Shown: one piece after another, positions 22,801 to 35,508 of the stretch
How the letters are laid out: each line of letters opens with the position of its first letter
Numbering within the stretch: position 1 is the first letter of the stretch
Origin: Gonium pectorale
Taxonomy: Eukaryota; Chlorophyta; Chlorophyceae; Chlamydomonadales; Volvocaceae
NCBI GenBank assembly: GCA_001584585.1
Contig: LSYV01000014.1
Coordinates: 1,551,860 to 1,615,859 of the forward strand
Direction of reading: 5' to 3'
DNA length: 64,000 nucleotides
The notes under the pieces: model-generated
Seen by the model: the letters and a program-made list of their open reading frames with translations, nothing else
Told to the model about the DNA's origin: nothing
The model's database searches: none
Program-made: the position numbers and the translations under genes

Positions 22801-24388
22801 GCTTTTGGCTGGAGGCCGGATTGAAAGTGTCAGCGCATGTGGGCTCACTGGATGGGCGGTTGGCGGTTGGCGGTTGGCGGGTGGGTTTTATACATATGTA
22901 CACTCGTGGGAATGCCAAACTACTCGACTGCTCGACTGTCTGCCTCGTTCTCGCTCGCCTACCTCGCCTAGTCTGTTTGCAGCCTGTCCACAAGCACGCA
23001 CATTCGCATGATGTAATACACTCGTGGAAATGGGAGCGTTGCGCATGCCCGTGCACCCCACGGCTTTGTTACCTCCGGTGCCTGTCCGGTCCCCCTGCCG
23101 TCTCTTTCCACCGCAGCTACCTCCGACACAGCCACTACGGCAGAGTGGCGCCGCTGCCGCTGTGCGCGATCGCACAGGAGGAGGAGACGGCGGCGGCGGA
23201 GGCCGCGGAGGGCGCGGAGGGCGCGGAGGCGCCGCCGCTGCAGCTGCCGGCGCCGGCGGCTGTGAAGGAGGCGGAGGAGGCTGCGCCGCGGCGGAGCCGA
23301 CGGCGTAGCGCCGCGGCCGCTGCTAATGGCGGCGTCGGCGGCGGCGTCGACGGCGGTGGCGGTGCGGTGGCAGCGGCGGAAGGGCGGCGCTGCTATGAGT
23401 GTGGGACGACGCGGAGTGGGGTGAGCCTTGCAGGATGATTGCCGCACTGTGTGCCCCCGTCAGAGCTGGGCCTTGGGGCAACGTTCCCAGGCGCGGTTGG
23501 CGGCTTCCTAGTCCGTACGCGTACGGCACTCCGCCTCCAAGCCGCAAGCCGCTTTCGAGCGATACAATAGCGGTGCCCTTGCATGTACTCCCCCCCGGCG
23601 CTCCTACAGTTGGGCTCATGTTTGTTCGTGTCCTTTTTGCCGTCTATACCCCGATTCGGGTGCCGGAGCCGCATGGGATCCGCCGCTGACCGACTGACTG
23701 TTCTACTCGCTTGCCGACAGGGCAACTCGTGGAAGCGGCACAAGGATATTGAGGGCGAGATCACGTGCAGGTTGGTGGCGGGGGTCCGGGCATTGCCTTT
23801 TTGCGCAGGCGCCAGGCGGGCAACGCTGCCCGGCCCTAAAGTCTCCTTGCGCCGTAGAGTACAGGACGCGGCCTGCGGGCCCTGATCCCGTCCGCCTCCT
23901 CTCGCCCCCTCGTGCATTTCGGTTCCTTGCGGGAGTGTCGCCATCACGCTCTCCACCCCCGCTTCCCTCGCCGGCATGGTTGCTCTGGGCAGCGCGTGCT
24001 ACAAGCGGTACATGTACAAGGTACGGCGGGTACAGCAGTACAAATATGCGGCGGCGTGTCACATTATGGCGCCTCAGCTGATGGAGGCAGCTCGGCGAGG
24101 CTTCCATCGCGATGGCCAGCCAGCTAGCGGTGCCGGCGATCGCCGTCACCCTGTGCGCCCGGGCATTCCTCTGTTGAGATGCTCTATCAGTTCCCTTGCC
24201 GGCACAGGCACAGATACGGAACTAACCTGTATTGTTTGCCTGCCTACCTGTTTTGCCAACATGTATTTGCCGGCCCGATGGCATCGCCCCAACCTCCCCA
24301 ACCGCCACAATCCGCCTTCCAACCGCCACTGCACCAGGGGCACGGCAGCTACGAGCGCCAGACGCCGCAGGTCATGTACCGCCGTTAG
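19851..24388 (+). CDS. GATA-like transcription factor with two zinc fingers
   Basis: Probable nuclear DNA-binding regulator. Exons: 19851-22741, 23117-23420, 23721-23770, 23993-24020 and a last exon ending at the TAG 24386-24388 (start about 24191, or as late as about 24340). Exon 1 codes for nearly 1,000 residues of Ala/Gly/Pro/Gln-rich sequence, with Arg-rich stretches resembling nuclear localisation signals, and ends in finger 1: CYECGATSTKCW...TCKACYKR (C-x2-C-x19-C-x2-C). Finger 2 is split over exons 2-4: CYECGTTRSG, NSWKRHKDIEGEITC, SACYKRYMYK. Splicing in phase 2 makes both fingers end alike (CYKRYLRH / CYKRYMYK), which supports the gene model. The residues after CxxC differ from the canonical LCNACG of GATA factors, so the family call is 'GATA-like'. 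The upstream GTG at 19809 in the same frame was not used because the first ATG is 19851. Confidence 0.75.
22912..23018 (-). repeat. dispersed intronic repeat, copy 2
   Basis: Reverse-oriented relative of 7000-7081. It lies within intron 22742-23116 of the GATA-like gene, between the two zinc-finger exons. It is longer than copy 1 because of extra GCGAG/TCGAG units in the middle. The core from CATGCGAATGTGCGTGCTTG is identical in both copies. Confidence 0.75.
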
Positions 24389-25937
24389 TGCGGCACAGCA
24401 CGGCAGTACGCCTGTCCGTACAACAGTACGGCGGATGCGGAAGCCCATCAACAGCGGCGGCGCAACGTGCGCTTGGGAGGCGGCGGCAAAGCGCAGGTCG
24501 CGTGACCGCTCGGCAGCGGGGTGAGGCCGGTGCAGGGCCAGCCTGGCTGCGGCACTGCTCGTTTGGCGAGGCAGTGGAGCTGTGGAGGTGGTGATTTACA
24601 GAGGTGAACGGAAACAGACGGGCTTGTGGGTACCTTGTTGGTGCATATGTGGAGCACTGACCGCCCCCGAGACGCGTGCATGCGACGTGGCTGCGTTGTT
24701 GCGGACGAAAAAACAGAAGAGGTGGCTGTGTGTCATTTGTTGGTGGATGCATGGGGGCCATGAAGTCCCCGGGCCGCGTGTGGGATCTGCCTGCTGCATT
24801 CGGCGCCGGTACGCAGTTGCAGGCCTGCAGCGGATTTCGTAGTGCAGAGGGCGGGCCTGGCAAACGGCCGACCGTCTGCGGCCCTACGACCACCTGCAAG
24901 GGTTGGGGCAGCCTCGTGACGCGCCGGCGGGTGCGTGGGGGACCCGGCGGGCACTGCGGGGGGCCGCGTGCTTGCGGTACGTCTGTGGTGATGGCGAGAG
25001 GCTGGCTGGGATTGGCCGGGGGCGGTAATTGCAATTCGCTACGTGGACTAACACATGTTTGACGAGAGCATGACCACTGCTCTGCCCGTGTGCGTTACAT
25101 GCCTGGTGCCGTGCAACAGTGCCGTGCAACAGTATTTGTTTAAACCGCCAGTTCAAAAGTCGGGGCACGGTAGCGGTCGCCGTACGGGGGCACGTACGAG
25201 GGATATGCGCGCAAACATCCGCGAGTACGGTACGCCATCTCCACGCAGCAAGAGATCTCCAACTGCAACGGACAACCAAGAACAGAACCAGGAACCCAAG
25301 GTGCTACCTTCTGGCATTACCACGGCTATCACCAACGGCCGAAGCACAATGCTCGAATGTCAACCAGCAACCTGTCAGCCCAGTCGCCTCCTGCCCACCG
25401 TCAACTGCACCCGGCAAGCCTCCTGCAAATTAGCAAAGCTGCAAGCCCGCAGCATAACGTATGCTGCAACGTGAGCTCCCACAGCGCCAAACTCAGCGTC
25501 TCAACCATGTACAGTATTCGCTGTACCCCCGCGGACCGCAACACGGCATCGAAAAGACCTCCTTTCCGCCGCGCGTTCAAAGCGCCCGGCTGCCACCCCC
25601 AACCAGCTGAGCATTCGAGCATCAGCAGCCAAAACCCATACAAACACAACGCCCCATGCGCCCCTTTGCACCGGTAAGCTGACGCCATAATCATGAACGG
25701 TAGTTGCCGTGCTGCATCGATTGCGTGCGCACCTGCATTCCCCCATTCCCCACGTCGCCGCGCCTATCCGCGATCCACGGGCCATACATCATGCGGGGCG
25801 GCACCCAACCTTCAGCGACCATCTGTGATGGGCGCGGAAGGGTCACTAAGCCGCGGCGCCAGCGGCCGAGCCCACACCTGCACCCAAGCCCCATCTGCGC
25901 ACCCACGAACCCACGCACACGGCCACACGCCCTGATC
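24389..25937. other. intergenic region between convergent genes
   Basis: Holds the 3' ends of the GATA-like gene (+) and the LRR membrane-protein gene (-). A short direct repeat (GTGCCGTGCAACA, twice) sits near 25108-25133. No coding exon was recognised. Confidence 0.5.
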
Positions 25938-28900
25938 CTACCGCGACTCCGCCGGTCCCACACCCGCACCCGCACCCGTCATGGCGGCCCGTACCGCTGC
26001 CACGGCGACCTCGTAAGGGTAACGGCACACGCAGTCCTCCCACGTCGGCAGGTCCGCCGCCAGCTCCAGCAGCAGCATGAGGGCGCCCGCCAGGCAGGCT
26101 GAGTTGGTAGCCAGGAACAGCCACGGCAGCGGCACCGAGTCCGCGCCCCACTCGTATCCCAGTCCGTACAGGGCGCCGGTGAACAGCGCCAGCGGGATGC
26201 ACAGAACCCACGCGGCCACGTGTAAGTGCAGGCCGAGGAAGAGGGCCGCATCCCGACGCAGGGCGGTGACCCAGGTGTCTATGCGGCTGCCCCCACCGGA
26301 GTCGGCACCGGCGGCGGTAACCGCGGCGCTGCCGGCTTTAGGGCTAAGAGGACGGGCGTCGCGGTCAAGACTGTCGGCGCCCGAGTCACCGCGGTCGCCA
26401 CCGTCGCTGCCATTGGCAGAGGCGGCGCCGTCTGGCTGCGGCCGGCGCCGCAGCCGCCATCGTCGCCACCGATGCGCCCAACGGAGCCGCGACGCCGCCA
26501 GATGGTCGCGGCAGCCCGCTGCGAGGCGCTGCGCGCCGCGAAAGACGCTGTGCCCCGCAATGGCGAGGGCCACCGGCGCCGCCAGGGCCCCAACCAGCAC
26601 CACGGCGGCGAGGCCCCACAGCAGCACCCCGCCCAGGCTGGTGGCGGTGCGGCGTGCGCGGGCGCGCGGCCCCGAACCCGGCCTGCCAGTGGCGTAGTCT
26701 CGCAGGTACTCATTGATCACGAGCAGCGCGGCCGGCCGCAGGGAGCGCAAAGCCGGTGTGCAGCTGGGCGATGAGGCTTGCTGCGTTGCAGGGGCGCTGT
26801 CGACAGCACGCGAGCCGGAAGCCGCTGAGGCGGCGGCGCCGCCGCCATCGGCTGTGTGCTGCTGCTGCTGGCGCGGCTGGTGGTGCAACGGCAGCGGCAG
26901 CGCCTGCGGTGAGGCGAGGGCAGCGGCGCCCGTGCCCGCCGCCAGGGCCGCGCCGGCGGCTGCCGAGGGCACGCGCAACGCCGCAACGGAGCCCTCCCGC
27001 GACATAAGCGCAGCCACCGAGGCGATGCGCAGCGCCGCCAGCTGTTCCTCTACCCAGCTGCTGCCTTCATTGCCGCCGCCTGCCTCCGCCGCGGCGGCGG
27101 CCGCTGCCAGAGCCGCCGAAAAGGCGGGAAGGCTGACGGATGCGTTGGAGCGGTGGACCGACGGATCCGACGCCGTGGGCTCGATGGAGGCGCCGCCTCC
27201 ACCGCCGCCGGTGTCGCCGCCCCCGGCAAGGGTGTGGCTTGCGGGCAGCGAGCCGCAAGGTGAGAGGCCTTCCGATGTAGCAGCGTCGCCGGGGTTGCCT
27301 GACAACCCAGACTCTTCTGGCACCGGCGGCATAGCCTCCTCGCCATAGCTGCTGCGCCGGGCCCCTGGCCCAGCGGCGGCCGCACCCGCCGCAGCTGCCA
27401 CGACCGCCACGGCCACCACAGGTGCAGCCTGCCCGCCGTCACTGCTGCCGTCTGAGGTGCCTGTGGGCTCGGTGCCTTCACCGTCGCCGTCGCCGCCGTG
27501 AAAGCGCACATTCCGGGACCCCCGGGAAGCCCGCGACGCTGCCGACGCAGCGCGCAGCAACGCGCGTCCCGGCGGCAGCGAAAACACGCGTGCGCCCGTT
27601 CCTGCCGCGGCCGCGGCCGTCGTCGTGGCCATCGGCGGGGCATCAACAGGCAGCAGCGGCGCGGTGGGCGCCGTATGCCCCGCGTCGGCGTGGAGGGCGG
27701 CGGGTGCTGGCGCCGCGACGAACGGGTGGTGTGACTGCGCCCTACGCGGCGACCCCGATGCAGCAGCCCTTGGGGAAACGGCTGGCGGCCCTGGCCCCGC
27801 CGCGCTTTTCACCTGGTGCGACTGCGCCCGGTGGGGTAACGCTGACACCGCGGCTCTAGGAGAGGCGAGCAGCGCAGCCGCAGCCCCCGCCGAAGCTTTC
27901 ACATCCACAGCCTGGCCTGGGAGGCTCGGCGAATAGGGAGGTGACGGTCCGCCTTCCTGGCTGTAGTCTCCGTCCCCGGCGGCGCAGCCAGCCCAGGCGC
28001 CCGCAGCGACGGCGGCAGCATCCTGGGAAATGTCGTCGCCGTACTCTACAAGTGTCACAGGCCATCCCGCCGCCGTCGCCGCGGGAGACGGCGATGCCGC
28101 TGCTGGCGCCGCCTGTACGGCTGCTGCAGCGGCGCGGTGTGCGGCGCTGGCGGTGCGCGCCGCCGCCCCGGCGGTGCGCGAGGCGGAGCGGCTGACAGGG
28201 ATGCCATGCCCGTGGCCTTGGCTCTGGCTGTGGCGGCGGCCGCTTTCGGGCCGGGCGTGGTGCGGGTGGTGCGGGCGGGGGCCGGTGTGTGAGGGCTCGC
28301 CGGTTGGGGGACGTGGCGACAGGATCCGAGCGGCGCGGGGCGCAATCTCCGCCTGCGCCTCCGCCTCGGCCTCGGAGTCCGCAGCCGCGGCCGTCGCGCC
28401 GCTCAGGTGGCGGCCATGGGCTGATGGGCTGGAGTGGGTGACGGCGCTGCTGTGGGAGGAGCCAGCGGCCTCGAGGGCTTCCCCCACTGGGCGGCCTCTG
28501 CTGGCGCCGCCCACGCCGCCGTTCGTGCCGTACACGCGGCCGCCAGAGCGCTCGTCGCTGACGCCGCCAACGCTGTGTTGCGGCGCCCATATGTGCAACG
28601 AGTGTACCAGCGGCGGCCGACTCACCGCCGCCACCAGCGCTGGCGCCGAGGCGCTGTGCTGCAGATGCTGCTGCTGGTTGATGACCCACGGGTCGCCCGC
28701 GCCCGAGGGCCCACCCGGCGGCGTGGCAACCCATCGGCTCTGCGCAGCTGCCGCGGAGTGCAACCCAGGCAGGCGAGACGGACGCGCTGGGGCATGACGG
28801 CTCGGAGCCTCCAAGGCCTCTACCGGCGCGGCGCCCGTGTACGCAAGCCCGCGTGCCGGGGCAGCGAACCAGCGCCACAGCCATCGCCGCCTGACTGCGC

Positions 28901-31900
28901 TATCGCCGGCGCCGCTGCCAGCCGCCGCCGACTGCTGTGCTGCAGCCCGTGCAGCTGTCTGCGCCCTGCCGCCGCCACTGGCGCCGCCCGGCCCAGCCAG
29001 CGCGCTGTTTCCGTCATAGTGTTCCCCTTCGCGGAGGTGCGCCTCGCAGCTGCCCACCGCCAGAGCCGTGAAGGAGCCCTCGCTGTCGGTCGAGAAGCCG
29101 GTGGCGGTGCGGCCATGCGGACTCGCGTTGCCACTGCTCGAGGCTCCAGCGAGCCAGCAAGGCAAGGGCGAGACTGCGAGGGCGCCGGTCCCCCGGGCGC
29201 CTAACGGGCAGGTGGGCTCGTAGATCCGCCACAGCTCCGCCGCCGCTGCGGCCTCCGCGCCCTCCGCCACCGGCCCGGCGCTGATCTCGCTGATGGGCGA
29301 CGCGCGGCTGTCAGGCTGCGCCACTGCGGCCCTCCTCGGCCCGCCGTGGACATTATCGCGTTGTGTCGGCGCCTCGCACGACCAGGGGCTTGCTGGAACA
29401 CTGCCGTGCTCCAGCAGATGCAGCGGCTGCAGCGGAAGGCCCACGGCCGCACTACCGGTTGGGGCGGACAAGGAGCCCGCAAGGGCGCGCGGACTCGCCA
29501 GCTCCTGGCGAGGCAGTGCCGCAGCCGCAACCGTAGCAGCGGCGGTGGCGGTGGCCGCCGCTGCCACCGCCACCGCCGCCGTCGACTCCGCCAGCGCAAA
29601 AGCAGATGGCGGTGGGAGATCGGTCTGCGTCAGCCGCGGGCTGGAAGCGGCGCTGGCTGGCGGCGCGGCCGCCGACGGCAACATCAGGAGGTGGTGCGGC
29701 AGGGACGGCGACGACGGCCGCGAGGACCACGCCGTCGGCGCGGCTTCGCCGGCGCTGTGCACGGGTCGCCGCCGGCCGCCATCGTCAGCGACGCCGCCGC
29801 CCGCCCACTGGCCCAGCCGCGACCGCGCTGTAGCGTCTGCGCTCGGTAGCGTGCGGAGCCGCGGCTCTGGCGACACGTGCCCAGCAGGTGACGGGGCGTC
29901 GCCTTCCACACTCGTGCTGGGGGTGACGCTGCCGCTGCCGCTGCTGCTGAGCCCCGTGCTGAGGCCGGGCTGGACCTTGCCGCCACGGCCGGTTACGCCG
30001 GCGTCCTTCCCAAACCAGCCTCCGGTGGGGAACGAGAGCGAATCCATCGACGGCGCCAGCGGCAAACGCCTATCAGAGCTGCCGCCGCAGCCGCCACCGC
30101 CGCCGCCGGCAGCGAGGATGGCCACCTGTCGGCTCATGGTGGCCGCCAGCCGCCGCACGGCCCGCATGAGGAAGAGCGTGACGCCGAGCGCCAGCACGGA
30201 GAGTACGGGCGGTACGATGTACAGGTACGGACCGCAACTGGTTATGTTCGTACAGTATGCGATGCGGCTGGGCAGCGCCAGCGCGTACGTCAGGCCGGCG
30301 GCGGTACCGTGGATGGCCAGAGTGACGAGGCCCCGCGTGAGCGCGCCCCACGGCACGTCGTGCAGCAGCCAGTTGCCCACATCCCCTGTCGTACTGGCCA
30401 TGCGCCCGCCGTACGTTGCCAGCTGCTCCACGGCGCGGCGTGAGTAGGCGCGTGCGTGCGCGACCACGATGACGTGAGCCAGGCTGCCGCCACCGCCCGC
30501 GGGCGCAGCAGCAGCAGCGGGGGCGCGGCCGCCGGCGGGCGCGCTGGCGGAAGCGGCGGAGCTTCGGTCGTTGCTGCCGAGGCTCCTCTGGGTCGACTGC
30601 GGCGTGAGCGGCAGCGCAGGTGTGCCAGCCTGTAGTCGCGACCGATGGAGAAAGTTGAGTTAGAGCATGATGTCGATCGCACAGCGTGGTGTGATCACGC
30701 GCTACTACTACACGCACTGGCCGATTGCAACGACTACCTCCGCTGTAGGCGCGAACACATGTGGTAGGCGTGGGCGCCAAGCTAGGACCAATGACGGCAA
30801 GACCCCCCTTCCTCACGGCCGCGCACGCGCCCGCAGACGCCCACTCGCCCGCATCCGCTCTCCGGCAGGCGCACCTGCGACACCTCAGGCGCCCCGGCCC
30901 CGCCGCCGCCACCGCCGCTGCCGGCGTCGCTGCCGATGAACTCGTCGCTCCACGAGGTTCCCAGCTCCTGAACCTGTACCTCGCCACCCTCCCCCGCGGC
31001 CGCGACGGCGACCGCAGGCGGCCCGACCCCATCGCAGTGCGCTCGTATCACAGCCACTCGCTTGCCTCCCGCCTTCGCCGCCCCCGCACCCCTGCCAGTC
31101 TCCGATGGCGCTGCAATGGACGAGCCCTGACCGGAAGCCGTCGCCGCTGTCCCCGCTTGTGCGGGCCTGATCACCGCTGAGGGTGGCGCCGAGCCGCCGC
31201 GGGCGGCCGCCGCCGCCGCCAAGGCGTGTGCTGAAGCCCCACTCGCCGCCGCTGTCGCACCCGCAGCCGCCCCCGGCGAGGGGGCTACCTTGCCTTTGGC
31301 ACGGCGAAAGTCAAGCACGTTGTGTATCGCAGCTGCCACCAGCACTGACAACGCGCATGCCCCAAATGAGCCCCACACCCACAGCAGCTCGGGCAGCGGC
31401 TGGAAGGCCGTGCAGGCATTATCCCATACGGAGAAGTACAGCCTCGGCGTGACGGCGGCGGCGTAGCCAGCCGCGGCAACGCCGGGCGCGCGCAGGCGCG
31501 GATTGCCGTACAGCAGCACCGTAAACGGGAAGGGCCCCGAATGGGCGCCGCCGCTGCCGTTGCGCGCGCGGCCCGCGCGCTCCTCATTCCACGCCACACC
31601 GTCAATCGTGCAGCCGTCGCTCCCGTACATGTACGACATTGGGTACGACAGCCAGAAGGCGTACGAGTCGCTGCCGAGCAGCCAGCCGGCCGAGTTGTTT
31701 GCGCCGGCCGCCAGCGCAGCGCTGCTGGCCGAGCTGGCCTGGTCGCGCGCCGTCACGAGCCTGCCCAGACCCGTGTACAGCAGCAGGTTGGGTCTCGGCG
31801 CGCTCGGGGCCGGAGCCGTGTCACGCGTACCGCTGTACTCATCGTCGCCGTCGTCAGCAGCAGCGGCGGCAGCAGCGGAAGAGGCAGCCTCCGAGCCCTC

Positions 31901-33649
31901 CTCCCCAAGCAGCAGCCGCGCGCGGCGCCGAGCGCCGCCCTTGCCCCGCTGCGCGCAGGCGCTGGCGACCCAGGAATTCGGAACGTCGCCGCGCAGGTCA
32001 TTGTACGACAAGTCCAACATGCGGCCGCACCCGCCGTACCGCGCCCACTCGTCCGTCAGCGGGCCGGTGATGCGGTTGCGCGAGAGGTTCACGTGGAGCA
32101 GCGGTGGCGAGGGGCCGAGTGTGGCGGGAAGCGCGCCGGACAGCTGATTGGACGCCAGGTCCAGGAACTCCTGTCAAGCGGGTTGAGATCACGAGATGCA
32201 AATAGTAGGTTGCTAGTTGTCTTCAAGACCTGGACGGTTCCCGGGGAGTGATCACGCTGTGTCGGCTCAGCGCATTCGGCCTGCTCCACCTGCGCTTACC
32301 CCAGGGGCTCCGCACGCCAGCCCAGCCCCGCCCCGATGGTATTGAGAGGTCTGACTCAACCCGCGCATTCGTTTAAGCTATTGAGCTTTACCCAGCCGCA
32401 TGCCGTACGCACCAGGTTGGGAAGCTGCAGCCAGGTGGTATCGGGCGGCAGCTGCCCCGTCAGCGAGCAGTTGTTGATCACCAGGCGCCTCAAGCGGGGC
32501 GGCGGCAGCGCCGGCTGCATGAAGAGCCGGGAGAAGAAGGCGCTGCCATTAAGCGGCGCCGCTACCGGCGGCGGCGGAGTCGCAAAGGCGGCGCCTACTA
32601 GCTGCGGCGGCAGCGGCGAGGGCGGCGGCGGCGAGGGGTAGGCGACGGCGCTGCTGTTGCCGGGGTCGATGCCGGCGGCGGAGAGGGCCATAACGAGGGG
32701 CTCCAGGAGGTAGGGGGCGTATACGTTGAGGGGGTCGGAGCAAGCGATGGTCAGGGACTCCAGCTGGCGCATGAGGGCTCCAGCCAGCGGCGTGTGGCCC
32801 ATCTGGGTGAGGGGGAGCGAGGTAGCGGACGGGGCGGGCAATGGGGGAGGCAGGGAAGGGTTACGCGAAAAGCGTGGGAAGCGCGCGCTGGGGAGGTCTG
32901 AGCGAGCAGGTACGGGAAGTACGATGCCGTGTGGGCCCTGGTGCGTGCCGTGGCGGCCCGCCCGCTCAGCCCTGTGTGGCCGCTTGTTGGACATCGTGCG
33001 TTAGCGACGGCGCCCATTGGGCGACATAGTTCCGCGTCAGCAGGGACACAGATTCAAACCCCCGAGCAGTGTAAACCTAGGAGAGAGCGCACCTGGAAGG
33101 CCTGCGAGATGTCTGGCGTCGAGATGGACAGTGCCAGTGGGCTGTAAATGTATGTGTCTGGACCACCGCCCGCAAGGTACGACTTGATGCTCGCCCAGCG
33201 GCATCCCGTGCCCGCGAAGCCTATGCAATGAAGTGACGTGCCGAAGTATTGGGCCGCCCCCGAGGAGAGCGGAAACTCCGGCTCCAGGTCGATCACCCAT
33301 GCCAGCTCCTCCAAACATGTGTCCGTGCCGCTGGGCATGCAGATGGAGAACCGCGCCGTCGCATCGAGCTGCGACAGCGGGACTGACTGCCGAGGGGCTT
33401 CCGGGGAGGGAGGTTGTGGGGGCGGCCTGGGTGACCGCAGCGTTGTGAGGGAGCGCGGGGGTGGCCTCGGCGCAGGGAATGGAGGTTGCTGTGGGCGCAC
33501 CGGGCCGCAACCTGCGTGGTTCCGAGTCTCTCATTGTCATACACACTACCGCAGTAACGAGCATCGATGAGGAAAGGCGCACCTGCCAAGAGCAGTAACC
33601 CGGCCAGCACCAGGCCCACGCGCCAGCGGGACTGTGCAGCGCTACACAT
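25938..33649 (-). CDS. very large leucine-rich-repeat membrane protein
   Basis: Proposed exons, all phase 0: 33649-33512, 33386-33093, 32802-32413, 32170-30875, 30629-25938, giving about 2,270 residues. The start MCSAAQSRWRVGLVLAGLLL is a clear signal peptide. The next part holds cysteines (FSICMPSGTDTCLEE, SLHCIGFAGTGC). Plant-type extracellular LRRs follow: LVINNCSLTGQLP, LDLASNQLSGALPATLG, NLSRNRITGPL, LDLSYNDLRGDVP. A transmembrane segment comes after LPELLWVWGSFG. The last exon starts and ends with further hydrophobic segments (YLYIVPPVLSVLALGVTLFL; GGVLLWGLAAVVLVGALAAP; FLATNSACLAGALMLLLELA) around more than 1,000 residues of Ala/Ser/Pro/Gly sequence. No kinase domain is seen. It is likely a plasma-membrane or secretory-pathway protein of unknown function. 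The first intron is the least certain border, because a 23-nt intron or frameshift reading is also possible there. Confidence 0.72.
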
Positions 33650-34379
33650 ACTACGCCTCGGTACTCGTGCGCAGGAGTGGCGAGAACGGTTCAAGCGACG
33701 CTTTAAGTTATCAGGAGCTGCATTGGCTCTCGTGCTCTAGCGACATCCCGTGATGTTGGAACAATACAATTTTTCCGCAAGTCGTTGGCATTGTTGCACC
33801 GCATTTGAAGTAGGCCCGAGGGCAAACCGACCGGGAGCTGCCTGCCCTCTCGTCACCCTGACAGGCACTAGGCTAAATGAACTGAGGTGGCCAATAATGT
33901 GACGTGATTAGCGTTGAAAAACGTGCAGGGCCGCTTCAAATCATTTGGGTTGGCTAGTTGAAGGCCCATAATGTATAAACGGGACTGCCCGTGGCAGTTA
34001 GTATAGGAACCAACGTTGTTTGGACTGGCTTGCGTGCGAAAGGACGGTTAGTCGGTAAATCGTACCCTGCACAAGGTCTCATTCTCTCTTACTGGGACCA
34101 GGGCAGCCCGGCCGCCATACGGAAGTTCATCCAGATCATTGGAGGACTCTTGCAAAGGCCGTGACCCCGGGCCACATCATTGCCGCATGTGGGCTAGATG
34201 TGTGTTACTTACCGGGGCCGTCGGGTCGAAAGCTCGTTGTAGCACGCAAATGAGTGCGCATGTAAGCAACTCCCGTTAGCACAGCTGTCATCGTGTAGGT
34301 GGCATAGCCGTAGCTGCCAGGGAAGTGCACTCAGCTTGCCACACTGGGCCTTCATACGGAAGGATCGGCTCTTACTTTT
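33650..34379. other. AT-richer upstream/intergenic region
   Basis: 5' flank of the LRR membrane gene, clearly lower in GC than its surroundings (33720-34030). Its end (34268-34350) shares a degenerate segment beginning CCCGTTAGCACAGCTGTC with 38624-38700, so transposon-derived sequence begins here. No gene is seen. Confidence 0.5.
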
Positions 34380-35508
34380 TTTGTGGAAAGGTTCCTGCCG
34401 GCGATCGGCCTTGGGCGGGCAACGGAAGTGCTCGTGACGTCAGTGCCTGTCAGTGACAGGCCTGCTGGAGCCAGGGGCTGCACTGCAGCCTCGCCTTCCG
34501 TGGAGTTACCGCTGCCATCCTGCGGGCTGCAGAATATGAGGTGGTCGACTGGCCGCCGGGCCCTGGGCAGGTGCAGGTCCTGTCCGAGCGGCTGGATGGC
34601 CAGCCGGGCGTACCTGCCAGGCAGCAATTGGGTCAAGGCCGTGTTGGGGCCGCCGCTAGAGGCCCCCTCAAGCGATTGCCCCGCCAAGGCTCGCTGTCCT
34701 ACGGAACGCTGCAGCTGCAGGTCTACAGCCCATGACCCGACCCGACGCCCGACGAACGCAGGGGTGTCGCCGCGGCCCGAATGGCCCCAACCATCACGGC
34801 CCCTGCAGGGCTGGCTGGCGAGCGCTGGGCTGCGCCTCCTGCTGGCCCCCCGCCGTGCACCGCCCGCTCCCGAGGTTCCTATGTGCGGGCCGCTGGCGGC
34901 TTGGGGCCCTTGCGGTCGAGTCCTCTGGGGCCCTGGGGATAGCTGTCGCTAACGGGACCCGGACCCAGCATCGTGTTTCCCGCCTGCAGCCCTGAGTCGA
35001 GGCTGTCAAGCCGCCTGTCTGCCCCGGGCGTTTCAAAGGTCGCCGCAGTGCGGCCTGCGAGTTCTGTGGCATGCGGCAGTCCAGCGGAGCGCGGCCGATG
35101 CCTCTCTGCGATGGCTGCAACACGGGCTGGCATGCCGACTGCCTGGGCCTGTCAGCGCTTCCTGCTGGGAAGTGGGGTATGCGCCTGCAGCGTGCCCCGC
35201 ATCGACGCCTCCATCGCCACGCCGCCGCCACTCTGCTCAACGGTGGAGGTGGCGGCTGGGGCTGCGAGCACCCCACAGTCGCCTGCCTGCGAAGAGCCCG
35301 GCCCCGCCCCACAGCTGCTGGAGTGGCTGAGGAGGCCGGCAGGTCGTCCCCTGTCGCCGGGGCGGCACGGGCGCTGGCGGTGGCTCGATCGCCCACCCCA
35401 CGGGCCGGGATTCGTACCGGAGTCTAGCAGGTCTCACTGCCTCCGCCTGAGGCTCCTGTGCAGCCGGCCTCCCCGTGCTCCTCACCGTGAGCCCAGGTCC
35501 CGCCAACC

